The notes under the pieces are model-generated. The model was not told where the DNA came from, made no database searches, and worked only from the letters and a program-made list of their open reading frames with translations. The position numbers and the translations under genes are program-made. A DNA stretch of 64,000 nucleotides from Diadema setosum (Eukaryota; Echinodermata; Echinoidea; Diadematoida; Diadematidae): NCBI RefSeq assembly GCF_964275005.1, contig NC_092698.1, positions 31,117,162 to 31,181,161 of the forward strand, written 5' to 3'. Each line of letters opens with the position of its first letter. Within the stretch, counting starts at the first letter, position 1. Shown here one piece after another: positions 27,726 through 41,381 of the stretch.

Positions 27726-30700
27726 GCACTTGCTCGGTGCACTCAGGCGGAACGCCAAGGGCATTCATAGGTCATTGCATTGAAAAACTGCCTGCCACTA
27801 GGCAGGAGGGATGATGCGTGTACACTCGTGCGAATGTGCACTTAGTTGACTCAATACAGCACTAGTTTATGTCAATTTTAATGAAAAGAAATAATAAACT
27901 GTGAAGGTATAATGAACAAATATTATGTTTCTGCGTATTTTATTCATAAATCATCTTCATTTCAACCTATCTGTAATCACATTTTACCCACTTGCAAATC
28001 GACGTGTCCATAGTGTCCTCGAGCCCACAGAGATAGCGCTGGGACATTCCATTCAATGACGGGGTTTTTATTTTGCAACGTTATCAACTAACTCTCATGT
28101 AAGCAAGTTCTTGCTATATGGCTAATCTATTCTATAATGTATCATAATCTATCTATGCTTAGATAGCCTAATTCAATTTTGCAGAGACATAGGAAAAGAT
28201 TTGTTTTACAATCGTGATACGTTCAACTACTCATTTACCCTGTGCTGCAATCCGCATGTCTGCTCCGCACGTGTTATCGCTATCGCTCAAACTTCGATCG
28301 CGATGGCTTGTGTGTAGGGGAAGCATGGGGCTGAAAAAACATGCAGCACGTGGCATGGTACAAACAAATCGGACGTAAGAAGTCGTACATTCAAGAGCTA
28401 AAACAGACAAATAGTGAAATCAATGTCCACTGAAAAGGTCTTGACACTGTAATGTATGTTCCAAAATCATGTCTGGCTTAGTTTTGAGAGGATTTTCGAG
28501 GTTTTCCTCGCTCGAGATCAGGAATGAGATAACTGAACTAGGTACTCATACAACGTGTACTGTAACATGTGCAATGTGACTGCTGCATGCATCGAGCGCG
28601 ACAAGAACGCTAGGAATGCACCAGCTACGCGGTGTGCTGCAAATTCTTGGGGCGAAATTAGACTTCATTGTTCAGCCCGTCTAGTATTTACATTTTCATA
28701 ATAATTCTAATTCTTCATAAAATCACGATTAAAATACTTGATAATTATATTCGTTATATATTTTAGAAGCGTAATATGAAATATTTGGGGTTTTTTTCAG
28801 TCCGAGAGAAAAAGACTTTTGAATAAAAAAGTAATAATAAACAAAAATTCTTAACTCAAGTCTAAAATCCATGCGCTTTCTTGCAGTTCCCCGCAGTTGC
28901 CCATGGATACGATGCATAAGTAATCAACTGTTTACAGAAGGCGTTTTCACATCAGCCCGATAAAAATCCAAGCTCGAGATATTTTTTTTTTTATTCCCCA
29001 AGTCAGAAAATAGCGCGCTATTTCGAAACATCGGGCTGATGTGAAAACGTACCTACCCTTAACTGCTCCTGTTAGATTGTAATTGAGAGCGATTGTGAAT
29101 TTATCGGTGGTGTTTATAGTTTTATAACCCTAGCCAATAAAAAAAAAGACAAATTCAAACATCAAATGGTGTGACAGTTTTAGTCAGAATTCCCTATCGA
29201 TATCACTTGTTGCCACGATAGTTTTCAGATTTCACTTGCTTCATTATCGAAGCTGTTGGACGTTTGAAAGAACTGCTTCACAAGAAATCACCTTTGATTT
29301 ATCATTTATTTTCACAAATAAGAATTTTTATCACTTACATATTTCTTTTATTAGTTTAATGTCATAATATTTCATGATGGTATGTGTTCTGTCTTTACAT
29401 GGCAAGATGGGATTTTTTTTTCCATCCAGGGTCAAAGAAGAAAGTGACAGCAAGGAAACAAAAAGGATAGGGAGGAAATGAAGAGGACAGAATGAAATAC
29501 CTGCTCAGCAGGCTCTTTTTTTTTTATTGATTTAACACAATGGTGAACGCAGTACATCAGATTATAAGTACAATTCTAAATAATTTATTAGTCGAAAAAT
29601 TAGCAAAGAAAACGGGATTTCATCAAGTTCTAAATGAAAACTAAATAAATTAGCATCGTCATTTAGATCTAATATTCACTACAGAATAGACCTAATGCAA
29701 GCTTATTGTCAAGCTTTTGGTTGAGTTTCTTTAGAGACACAAATTTTGGTAGCACTAAATCCGAGTGAACAAGCAAAATGAAAAAAAAAAAAAGATAAAA
29801 TGCAGGTCTCTAGACCATTCCTGTCTGTGCACGAGCGAGCATCAGCACCGTTTCAGTGTCTCTCTCGTCATCGGCCTAGGCTACTCGTGTCATGTCGTAC
29901 TCGCCATCAACGTCATGCTCATGGTCACACGAAATAAATTGCATCATAAGGGTTCGTACATCAACATCACCAGAATCATGGACATTATCATCATCATCAC
30001 TATCATCTCAACCACAGCAAATCCCTGAATATCACTCCCATCATCATCATACTCTTCACTCTCACAAAACACATCAGCAAACGAGACCTAGCTAGACATT
30101 AGTTATACACAAAAATGAAACGGAGGTGGAAAACAAGTAATGAATACACGAAGACTATCGACAGTGGTATTTTACCGTAGAAAAAAATACACAGAACATC
30201 TTGCACCGGAAAAAAAAAATCGAGGTAAAAAACTACGATGAGGAAAACTAGGGTGAAAACCCGATGCCTGGAAGACGAACGATGAAAACACTTTAGGGTA
30301 AAAATGCTAACTCGAAAACAAACGAGTGGGTACCATACAAAGAACGATGTTCTCGCACACACGTAGATAATCTACTACATCGTGTTCAATCAAAAAACTC
30401 AACAAACACTCGAACAAAAACTCACCTCTAAATTGTTGCAAACGAGATAATCACTTAAAATAATGAACAAAACACTCTCAGAAGTACGATTGTACTCTGA
30501 GAATAAAAGATATAGAATGATACGAAAGTAAAAGAGAAAAAAAGAGGGAATGGACTGGAAACCTAGAGAAGTTACGCAACACTCACTAACGTAGATGGAA
30601 TTCGACACACACAGCTAGGTAATCAGATATCCACGCACTCCTCTCTGAGGAGATCGATCGATATCACGATACCGCGCGTAAGAAATCACTGCAGTTGCTT

Positions 30701-32678
30701 GGGCAACAAAGATACATGCGCGCTGTAAACATGAATATTGATTACTTTCTCAGCAGGCTCGAACCCCTGGTAGGTGTTTTGGCCAATAAGAGACATTCTA
30801 AAATACATTTCTTTGCTTGTAATAATTTTTCTGAGTCCATGAAGGATCTCTGTGATTGGCTAAAGTTATTCTACAGCTCCTTGGCTAAGTCTGAGGCACA
30901 GAACTCTTACTGTGTAAGAGTTCTGTGTGTAAGAGTTCTGTGGTCTGAGGTTGTAGGACGCCCTCTTTTGGTCATAAATAATGCACCCCACGCTGGATGT
31001 TTCAGATTTTCGCGAAAAACTGTTCAGTTTTCACCACAATTTGCTTGGTTATGGTGGCCCTGCCAAGTTTCCAGCGTACTGAACACATTCCCGGTCATAA
31101 ATTTTTGTTTAGTGTGATTAAAACAATTTTAAGCGGGGTGACGGTATTCGGGCCCCTGACGAGGTGCGGGCACCTCGCTATACTTGACAAGGGACGCCGA
31201 GGCGCGTAGCGCTGAGCCTAGCTGCCGAGGCGCGCGCGCAGCGCGCGCCGAGGCAGCTAGTTAGTAAGTACATTTAAGTACATCATAAGTACATCATAGT
31301 AGTGTTGGGTTCATGAAAGTTCATATCCCATAGTTAGGCAAAAGTTGTATTCTGGACAACCACTTTTGAATTGGGATGCAATCTGGGGGTACACATTAAG
31401 ATGACCCCATAGATGGAATAAACAAACTGTCTGGGGTTTTACAGGGTCCAGCCATAATAAAGCGTCAAATGTGAACCATCAATCTGTAGCAAGGTGACTT
31501 AGTACAAATTGCATATCTCAGGAGATCCTATAACGAGGTGAAACCACTGGCTGGGGGTATGTTAATGGGGTGATACCTAAATGATATTTTTACTTGCATG
31601 GGGGTAAAATGGCTGGACATGCTCCAAATCAGGGACTCGGAGCTTGACAGCCATCGAAGTGAGTTGGATTTTGGCGGCCATCTCGAGATCGGAGACCGGC
31701 ATGCATCTTACAATAAAGTAATGATACAAACTATACTCCTGTTGTGTTCGGTGTCATCATTCAAACCAGTGGCCCATTATGGCAAATAACACAATCTACA
31801 AACACAACAGTATTATGATGATGGAAAAACTGAGTTCATAATGTTTGCATCAAAACAGCAGCTTGCGAAGTTCAAAACTCCCAGTCTTCATATTGGGACA
31901 GTATCAATCTTCCCTGTAAACAAGGTTTGTGATCTTGGAGGAATATTTGACTCCAATATGACAATGGACTTGAAAGTGTCAAACATTGTGAGACTTGCAT
32001 TTCACAGCCTCCACAATCCTCGCGCTATACGCAAGTATCTGACTCCTATTAAAGACTGCCAAGCAGCTGGTGCATGCATTCATCACATCCCGCATAGATT
32101 GCTGCAACGCTCTACTGTATGACCTCCCTAAGTGCCAAGTACAAAAGCTCCAACGTGTTTAAAATGCTGCTGCCCGTCTGGTGATATATTTGAGGAGATT
32201 CACTCACATCACATCAGTCCTACAACAACTCCATTGGCTTCCTGTCGAACAACGGCTAACCTACAAGGTCCTCCTCATCACATACCGGGCTCTGAAGTTC
32301 TCTTCACCACAATACATCTCATCTCTACTCAACCTCCATAAACCATCTCAATCTGGACTGTGCTCCACTAAAGCCTCTTGTCTTCTCACCCCCAAAACTA
32401 AAAGATCATGGGGAGATAGAGAATTTATGTCAGCAGCTCCCCGCTTATGGAACAGACTCCCGGACTCCGTGAAGGATTGTGACACTGTCAATGACTTCAA
32501 GAGAAAACTAAAATTGCACATTTGGTCTACTTTTCTTTGAGGAGGAACATGTTTGCAGCTGTGGGAACTTACATATGTAATAAACCGTTGGATTGTGTAT
32601 TTGGTTATAAACATTATTGTGAGCGCCTTGAGCACCATTGAGTGGATACGTTGCGCATTATAAATGTATGTTGTGTTG

Positions 32679-32711
<33 letters not shown>

Positions 32712-35700
32712 CATTACTATTATCATTATTATTATTATCTTACACTAAAGAGCAAGTTTTTCATATTTCAGAAGTTGTACGAAAGATACTATCTCAGTGT
32801 TCAACTCATCGCCGCATGAATGTGAGATTTACAAACAAAGCACCATATATACGCATAATGGCAAAACGCATGATGGAAAAGAACCTGGTTGACCTTCTCA
32901 AAATGAGAACAACAGCTATGTACAAGAAAAGGTGTTACAGATATGTACTAACAGCAATTGACGTCTTCAATGATGCTATCCGACCTCATATCTAAAAGAC
33001 AGGGTGTAAATTGGGCACGTGAACTTCCCGACTATGCAAGGGTATTTAAACCTAAAAAAGTCTTGGGTTGGAACACCCCATTCATTGCTTTCTTTGACCG
33101 ACATCCCGATATCTCAAGCAGAAAAAAACCGAGTGGAACAAATGATATGCAAGAATGGCGCAGGAAAGTGAACCTCATCAGAAAGCAGGATTCTGTCTCG
33201 ACAAAACACGAATATTAAAGATTGAGATTACTCCAGCGAAGGAGTCATGTTAGGGACAAGGTTCTTGTTTGATTAGCAAAGTAGGAAATTGAGAGTGACG
33301 AACAGAATGACGATCTTGCCAGGCAGGATTACTGAAAGGAAATTACAGAAACACAAATATAAGGTTGCTATTATACATCAGTGTATGAATACGAAGACTG
33401 AATAATGGTTTCTGTTGGTGGACATACCTGCCGATACTCTGTCCAATCAACACAGACAAGAACGGGTCACCTTTCCAAGCAGCCAACGGGTTAAGATCTT
33501 ATTATATAGGGCTAACTGTAACTCAGACATTGCGAACTGAACAGATAAGTGAAGACTCTGGACTCTCTGTACATTTGAATCCAACAGGAGATGGCAATTG
33601 CCAATTTAGTGCCATATCTGATCAGTTGGCAACAATGGGAATCTTTAGATCCCCTATCACTCTTAGAAGAGAAGTGGTTTGATACCTGGGAGCCACCGCA
33701 TACCTTAAGAATTGAAGAGAATGGTCAGCATTTCTTACGGAAATAATAATGACTTAGACGACAGTGTGCACGTTAATGGCCTAGATGACGGAATGCACAA
33801 TGATGGCCTGGACAAAGGATTGAAGGATGATGACCTGAAAGAAGGAGTGAACGATGATGGCTCTGTTGACGAGGGAGTGAATAATGATGACTTGGACTAG
33901 GGAGAAGACAATAATGACTCAGTCGACGAAGGAGTGTAGGATGTCTAGACGACGGCATGCAAGCTGATGGCCTAGAAGTCAGAGTGCACGCTGAATCATT
34001 AAAAAAAAAATTAAGATCATATCACCATAAAGAAGCTATCTGTCAAGTTTGGTGAAAATCTGTAGTGGAGTTTACAAGAAAATGAAAATGGTAAAGGTTC
34101 ATGAGCAGTTTTGTGAGACATCGAGTTCATCTACACGTACATCAGTACGTAATAACAGTGAAGTGCTTGATTTGTACATTTCCCGGAAAAACTTAACATT
34201 TGTACATTTCCCAGCCAGACGCTTGTACATTTGCCGTTTATGCAATTTTTTAGATTTGTACATTTCCTGTTGATGCAATTTTTTAGATTTGCACATTTCC
34301 AATCAAGACGTTAGTACACTTCCTAGTGTTTGTACAAATCCCGGCTCCATACACCCTGCCATGATAACTCAAGTGAATAAACACAAGACATCTAGACACG
34401 CTACACACCAGCCCTTATGAGCTGACACAATGTTGTATGACAGGATGTGATGTTAAAAGGTTTTTGCACATACAGTACACACATTCAAGTGAATTGAAAA
34501 GCATACTGGCTAATTGGCATGCAACAAGCTTGACTGTAACTTGGATTCAAGCATGCTATATTTCGTCGGCTGAGAATGAGAAGGGCGTTAAGTTGTTTCG
34601 AACACTATGGCTCAAATTCACAAAGGCGGTACAACCTTTGTCCATGGTTTAAACCATGGATAAAGACCATAGTTTTGCATGGGGCGCCAAGTGTCGCATG
34701 ACCCATTTCATTACGAAATCAGTCATTTCAAAATGAAATAGGCCATGCGACACTTGGCGCCCCATACAAAACTACGGTCTTTGTCCATGGTTTAGGGATT
34801 TCGTAACGAAATAGGCCATGCGACACTTGGCGCCCCATACAAAACTACGGTCTTTGTCCATGGTCTAAACCATGGACAAAGATTGTACCACCTTCGTGAA
34901 TTTGGGCCTATGGGTTAAGTGGCAACTTAACGCTCTCCTCATTCTCATCCGACAATTTGTAAATGCCCATAAATTCACCAAAAAAAAAAAAAAGAACACT
35001 GCATTGTAATAGAGGTTACTGGATCACTACTGCTGCGATGATAAATCGATGCATGATTCCTTTAACTTCTGGGATGTAAATGTGACTTGCAAATAAGGAT
35101 TTCCTCTGCCCCTCCCCCCCCCCCCCATCCAAAGAAAAAAGGAAATATAGGAAGTCAAATATGGTGGCACAGTGCATATTCATGTTTATGGGATAAAAAA
35201 GAAATACTGAGAAGCTGAGATGGACTTCAAAAGCTGTTTTGGAAATGACTTGAACTTAAGCATTTGTGCAGTTCTAAGTAGGTTTACTTCTATTTTCACC
35301 CATAAACTTTGAATTCATGACTTCTACTAGTTGTTGACTGTGCTGAATTTTGTGATAATAAATCAAAGCACATAGACCTCCTTTGAAAGAATACAAAGGT
35401 ATAGCAGTCATAGAACTACAAATGGTGTTTAGGAGAGTTTGTCATGGTGGCACATGACATTGTGACAACACAGACTTAAGAAGCGCTCTTTCGGCAAAGC
35501 AGTTCAGAATGAGAAGTTACATCACACACCTTGCGATACCACATTCTACTTTGGCTTTTACATATCCACTGGTAGGTCTCTAATCAAAAGCCAGATTGAC
35601 ACACAAATAGAAATGCTTTTGTGACACCATATTGCAATCAAAACACTCTAGTTGCAGAACAAGTCTTTTGATGCCATTGAATTGAGAGAAATATGAGGTA

Positions 35701-38700
35701 ATATCACACGTGAAAAATGAGAAGCCTCATTTGCTCCACCTTTAGGCTAATCTCACATCGCTTGCTGTATTATTTGCAGCTGGCAGACGTAAAATATGAT
35801 TTGCACAGCAAAGTTCACAGAATAGTACGCGAGGGATAAGTCTTTACAAAGTGAAAGCAAGAAAGTCACTGCAAATAAGGACACCACCGAGACACACGGT
35901 TGACACAGAGGGCGCTATAAATCTTGTCGTTCTGACCTCTTTTCTTGAGCTCCTCCTTTCCTACACTCTACCGCCTTCCCCCCTATTGGCGTTCACAATA
36001 TGTGATGGTTATTCACCGGTCCACCATTCCAGAGTTCGCTGACTTCTTTCCTGCACGTTCCCACGGCCAGAGCGGTCAGTACGGTGCACGGGACCAGGTA
36101 TAGGAGGGCTGGCTGACCGGTCTGCATGAGGGTCAGGGCGATGAAGGTCATGACAAGACCAACGCCATATGCTGCGATGAAAAAAAAAAAAGGGGGGGAA
36201 GCCTATGAGTGTTTGAATGGAAGAGGGTTTCATAATGATGTGAAATAACTGTCGTAGCTGAGACTTTATTCTTTGGGTTTCCCTGTGAAGATACGTATCT
36301 GCCTAAGCAGCTGTGAAGGCCACTGCTCACAAATATAAAATCATAATTTATTCAAATATAAAGCAATGCCTTATTTTATGCAATCAGAGTCATAACATTG
36401 CATATGCTTCCATGCTACTGCCTGTACCACTACTTCCTACAGTTCAACATATGGTAGCATTTGTCAATGTAGTGAAATTGGTGTAAATTCTACAACAAAG
36501 ACTGTATCACCTGAGAACACACAACGCAGGCAGCTCTATAATTGTATTTCTATTGTTCTGGACACTATGAAGACAGTGCATCTCTGAGTAATGCGAAGAA
36601 AGATGCACCTAAATAAACACATAGCATTCCTGCACAAGCATTTTGAGAAATTGTACTATTGTATATCCTTACATAATGTTATCATTTCCACTGTATTCTC
36701 AATCTTTAAACAGAAAAAGAAAGAAAATAAAAACTACATGTGCCGGGACATACAAAAATGTTAAAAAAAGGAAAAATCGAGCAAAACCAACAAATTGAAA
36801 GCAATGACTGCCGTAAAAGTGAGTGAAAGATTATAATTTTTTACCTATCACAGATGTGATGAAATAGATCCTTGAGAATTTGATCTTGAGATCATAGGTA
36901 TGGCAGAAGCCGACCAGAAGACCTGATAATGGGGAAAAAATGCATGAAATGTGAAAAAAAAAATTGACTGAGTACAAAATAGGACTGTATATATTCTTAC
37001 AAGAATCAACATTTTGAATCAAAGATAGAAAATCAAATATATCCATAGATTTAGATAATGAAAATAATGTCAAATTTTCAAATCAACTGAATCCATCTAG
37101 GATGTATTTAAAACTAGATATATCGCTACGGCGACTGATATGCCTCCGCCATAATGCATGGTTCTAATAATAGGTCTATAGTACAATGTCTTGACAATGT
37201 GTGATGACAGTTTCACACAATTGGCAAAATATTAAAATGACAGGTTTGCCACAAATGTGCCGAATGTTCACTTTCCTAGAACTAGGTTCAATTGGATGAA
37301 TGATTAAAAATGTCAGAGTGCAGGTATTTGGGGAACTGATGATTTTTACTTGACTTTTGACCCTTTTATAAGTTTATGCATTGAGTAATTTTCAAGGTAT
37401 TGAGAAAAAGTATAATTTCAGTATCAAATGGGAAAATAGCATTATCTAAACCTGGCCTTAGACCTTTGACCTCACAGTTCCAAAGAGAATCACTGTTAGG
37501 TTGAACATGCATAAATATGTAAGTTTCATGATGATACCTTGAGTTACTTTTGAGATATGAAGGAAAAAGTGCAATTCAACGCTTTCACTTGACCTTTGAC
37601 CTTTTGACCTTTGACCTTTTGGCCAGAAACTTCCCACAGAATATATATCAGGTAATACATGCATACATCAAGTTTAAAAAAAAAAACCTTCAGGCATTGC
37701 ATAACCATAAGGAAAGTAGTGATATTTTGAGGAGTTGACCTTGACCTTTGACCCCTGACCTTTGAACCATGACCCCCAACTTCCCTAGATAATCACTGCC
37801 CATTGGAACAAGCATATATACTAAGTTCCATGAAGATACCTTGAACCATTTGCGAGATATAGAGAAAAACATGAATTTCCAACCTTTTTTTCACAAAATA
37901 ACCTGTGACCTTTGACCTTCGACCCCGTGACCCTAAAATCAAACAAAGTATTATCCCCCCAGGATATACCCTCATACCAAGTTTGATGTAAAACCACCAC
38001 ACGGTTCTTGAGATATCAACAAAAACAAAATGGGACGGACGTACGGACGGACGGACGGACGACCCGAAAACATAATGCCTCCGGCCACTTCGTTGGCAGA
38101 GGCATAAAAAAAATTGGTCACGAAGCAAGGCCAGCGTCGCATACACAAACAGACCCTGTTAAATTTACTTTTTCATGTATAAAGACGGAACAAGCGAGGG
38201 CACCATCACCAAAAACAATAGGCGTCTTCGTTTTACCATAACACACCTTCATGCCAAATTTGAAGATGATCTAAGAAGAACTGCAGCCAGTAGAGTGCTC
38301 ACAAGAAAATCTCTGCGGCGGACGCGGCGCAACGAGGCCAAATCCATAGTATCCTCCGAACTCTGTTCGGGGGATACAATGAGTGGATGACCTATATGTC
38401 AACACTCAGCATACTTTCACACCCCATGATAGCATACTATGCAAATGATATGCAAATGAGTCCATTATGCCCATTGCATATGGATATGAAAGATTGAAAA
38501 TACTGAAAAATGTGAAATACATGCACTTTGTATGACTACGTTCCTCTTTAACTGGAACATTTTCTCTGTGTGTACAGCTATAATTGTCATCTACAGAAAC
38601 ATTCAAATCCAAACTTCAAAACGTTACCTATTCCTCTCACACTGAGGACTATAATTGCAGTCTATAATGTTCGGAACAATTGTATTCTTTATCTGGTATG

Positions 38701-41320
38701 TGTTTGTTGTTGTTAGCCATTTTCTTCTCTGTTGTCATGCTTGAACATGTGCTATATCTATCTTTTCATTTATGAAGCGCCATGAGCACTAAAAAGCGGA
38801 CCTGTGCGCTATACAAGTAGCCACTATTATCATTATTATTATCATTGCTACTTCTACTACTATTACTACTACTACTACTACTACTACTAATAATAATAAT
38901 AATACTAATACTAATACTAATTGAACTCTGCAATGCATCTTGTAAAACTATGTCTGCTGATTCTTTAACTCCTTTACATGTATCAGTGTTTTTTTGTGAG
39001 TGAATATATGCTACTGTCATACATTGTATAGTACATGTGTGAATAATGTGCACAGCTATTAATATTTACCAGGTACCATATTTTTTTTTTCATTGATTTC
39101 ACATTTTTCACAGAGGAAGACATTCAAAACTACAGAAGCACTCTGAGAGCGCAGACCTCCGCCAAGCATGCAGCTCATTTCCACCACTGATCTCGTTCTT
39201 CCATAGAAGTGATTTCCACCCATACATACTTATAGCATTGTGTGCTGAAAGTCGCCCAATTTCCCAATATAGAAGCCTTTGTTACGTCATAAACCCTCAG
39301 CTGCACGGCGCGCCTCGCCCTAGCAGAAACTAGAGCACGCACTAGTGCGCGCATGCAAACCTCAAATACGCGCAGCTTGAACTCCCAAGTTCATTGACCC
39401 TACCTGCCAAAATATCAAAAATCCTTCATAAATTCCTCCAAAATTCTCAGATCACTACCAAAATTTGATCGTCTGTTACTTGTATCAATCTAAACCTTTC
39501 CTGCAAGTTTCATCCAAATTCGTTACCTACTTTTTGAGTTATTTTGCACACAGACAAACTAACAAACAAACAAACCAACGGTAACGAACACATAACCTTC
39601 CCCCTGGGCAGAGATAATAACACGGTAACAGCAGATTTGTGACAGAAAAAATCTACTTTCTCTGCAGATTATCCTATCATTGTTTTGATAGCAGAAATTC
39701 TAAAGAATTTGATAGGGTTGGGGTTTTAGGTGGTATGGAATTGTTAAATGGTATTGTTAAATTCAAGTATCAGAATGGCTAATCACTTTCGACATCCAGC
39801 TGAATCCCTGCTTGGTAAACTGCTTGGCACACTCTCTTATTGCCACAAACTAGCATTAGACTAACATGAAAACATATGAGTGGGACTGTAAGGACAGCAG
39901 CAATTCTGCTTAACCCACCACCTAGGCTTCAGTTTCTGTACCCGTTCACATGGGTGAACCGACATTTAAGAATTTTTAGCTGGCAGAAGTATGTATCAAT
40001 ACATTGCTTTGAAAGTGATTACTATACAGAATCAGAGCGTATGTGAGTTTGTCCTGGCAGCTCATATTACAGGATATAACAGTAGTTGTTGAATTCATGT
40101 TCATGGAATACAGCAGTGAACACAGAAATGTACACATGCACGTTACATGATCAGGAGTTGATATTTTCACATGTTGTTAGATTTGCGAATAGTACCCAGA
40201 TCGGACAATTCCCACAAATAACCCCAGGAAAACAGGTACGGTATGAAGTCTCATTAATAAAGATAGTCTTTGATGCATTTGAGGTGACAAAAAATGATGT
40301 CAAGTATCAAAACTAAATGCAATCGTAAAATTTGCTTTGTGTTTGCTCTGTGTTGTGGGCTGCTCAGGTGCAGCCCTGTCGCGATTTATACAGCGACTGG
40401 GCTGTGTATACAAGTTAGTGTACAGTGTATTTACATAATATGCACAGCCCTGTACAGTGTATTTACATAATATGTGTATGCACAGGCCTGTCACATCATT
40501 TTCACAGCAAGTCATGACTGTGTATAGTTAGTGTACAGTGTATTTACATAATATGTGTATGCACAGGCCTGTCACATCATTATCACAGCAAGTCATGACT
40601 GGTACTCTTAGTGGTCTCAGTCTGGTGGCCCCTGGCTGGGCCCCCTGCCTTGGGCCAGCACTTAGGCTCCTGGCCTCGGCCTGGCCTTGGGCCCCGTGGG
40701 CCCCTGGGCCACTGGGCCTGGGCCCACTTGGGCTCTGGGCCCCTGGGCCTGGGCCCACTTGGGCTCTGGGCCCCTGGTTCCGGGCTAAGGCCCGTGGCCT
40801 TGGGTCCGGCCTTAGGCCCCGCCTTTGGCCCGGCTGTAATTTGTACATGGTCTATGTGAAATCAGGCTTGTCTGTAACTGTATAATTACAAATAATTACA
40901 AATAATCACAAATGATCAACAGGTCCATACTACATATAGGACTATATGAATATATGAATATATGATTATATGAATATATGAATATATACAATGTATGTGA
41001 ATATATATATATCATTATATATGAATATATAAATGTGATCAGGCATTCTGTTACGGTGTCAGATCTGCGGTCATTCATATATAGCAAATTTTATGCATGT
41101 ATAAATGGCATACATTCATGTGTACAGTATGCTACTTGATTGAACCAGCCAATGGAGAAAGATCACACCATTGAACAATACATGAAAGACATGTACAGTT
41201 CAATGACTCATTGCTTGTTATTATGAACTCTGTAGAGGTATGCAGCCCTCTTCAGATGGAAAACATACAGTTGGCTATCAAACAGAGCTTGCAAAACCAT
41301 CAACAATTTATTGAGTTGGA

Positions 41321-41381
<61 letters not shown>

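Larger units (their letters stand above)
27652..31260 (+). mobile_element. Non-autonomous Helitron, 3.6 kb, with both termini
   Basis: The 5' end is TCTATATATATAAAAGTCTC, preceded by A. The 3' end is CTAG, followed by T, and 7 bp before it lies a 9 bp GC stem with a 3 nt loop (GGCGCGCGC, GCA, GCGCGCGCC). A 5' TC, a 3' hairpin plus CTRR and insertion between A and T without target duplication define Helitrons. The duplicated flank at 27391-27420 shows the uninterrupted sequence. No Rep/helicase was found, so the copy is non-autonomous. Its interior holds a (CTG)n tract (27678-27722), a 108 bp MITE (28942-29049) and unrecognised sequence that might include captured host DNA. Confidence 0.85.

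Noticed and set aside
30740-30780. CAGGCTCGAACCCCTGG stretch considered as a tRNA B box
   Set aside because: No matching A box, acceptor stem or anticodon arm around it; no tRNA gene was found anywhere in the window.
30690-31117. 140-codon plus-strand ORF inside the Helitron, considered as a captured gene
   Set aside because: No recognisable domain or splice structure. Capture remains possible, but this frame gives no evidence of it.
40528-40885. Overlapping Gly/Pro/Ala-rich ORFs on both strands
   Set aside because: They follow from the GGGCC-rich minisatellite, which has few stops in any frame.
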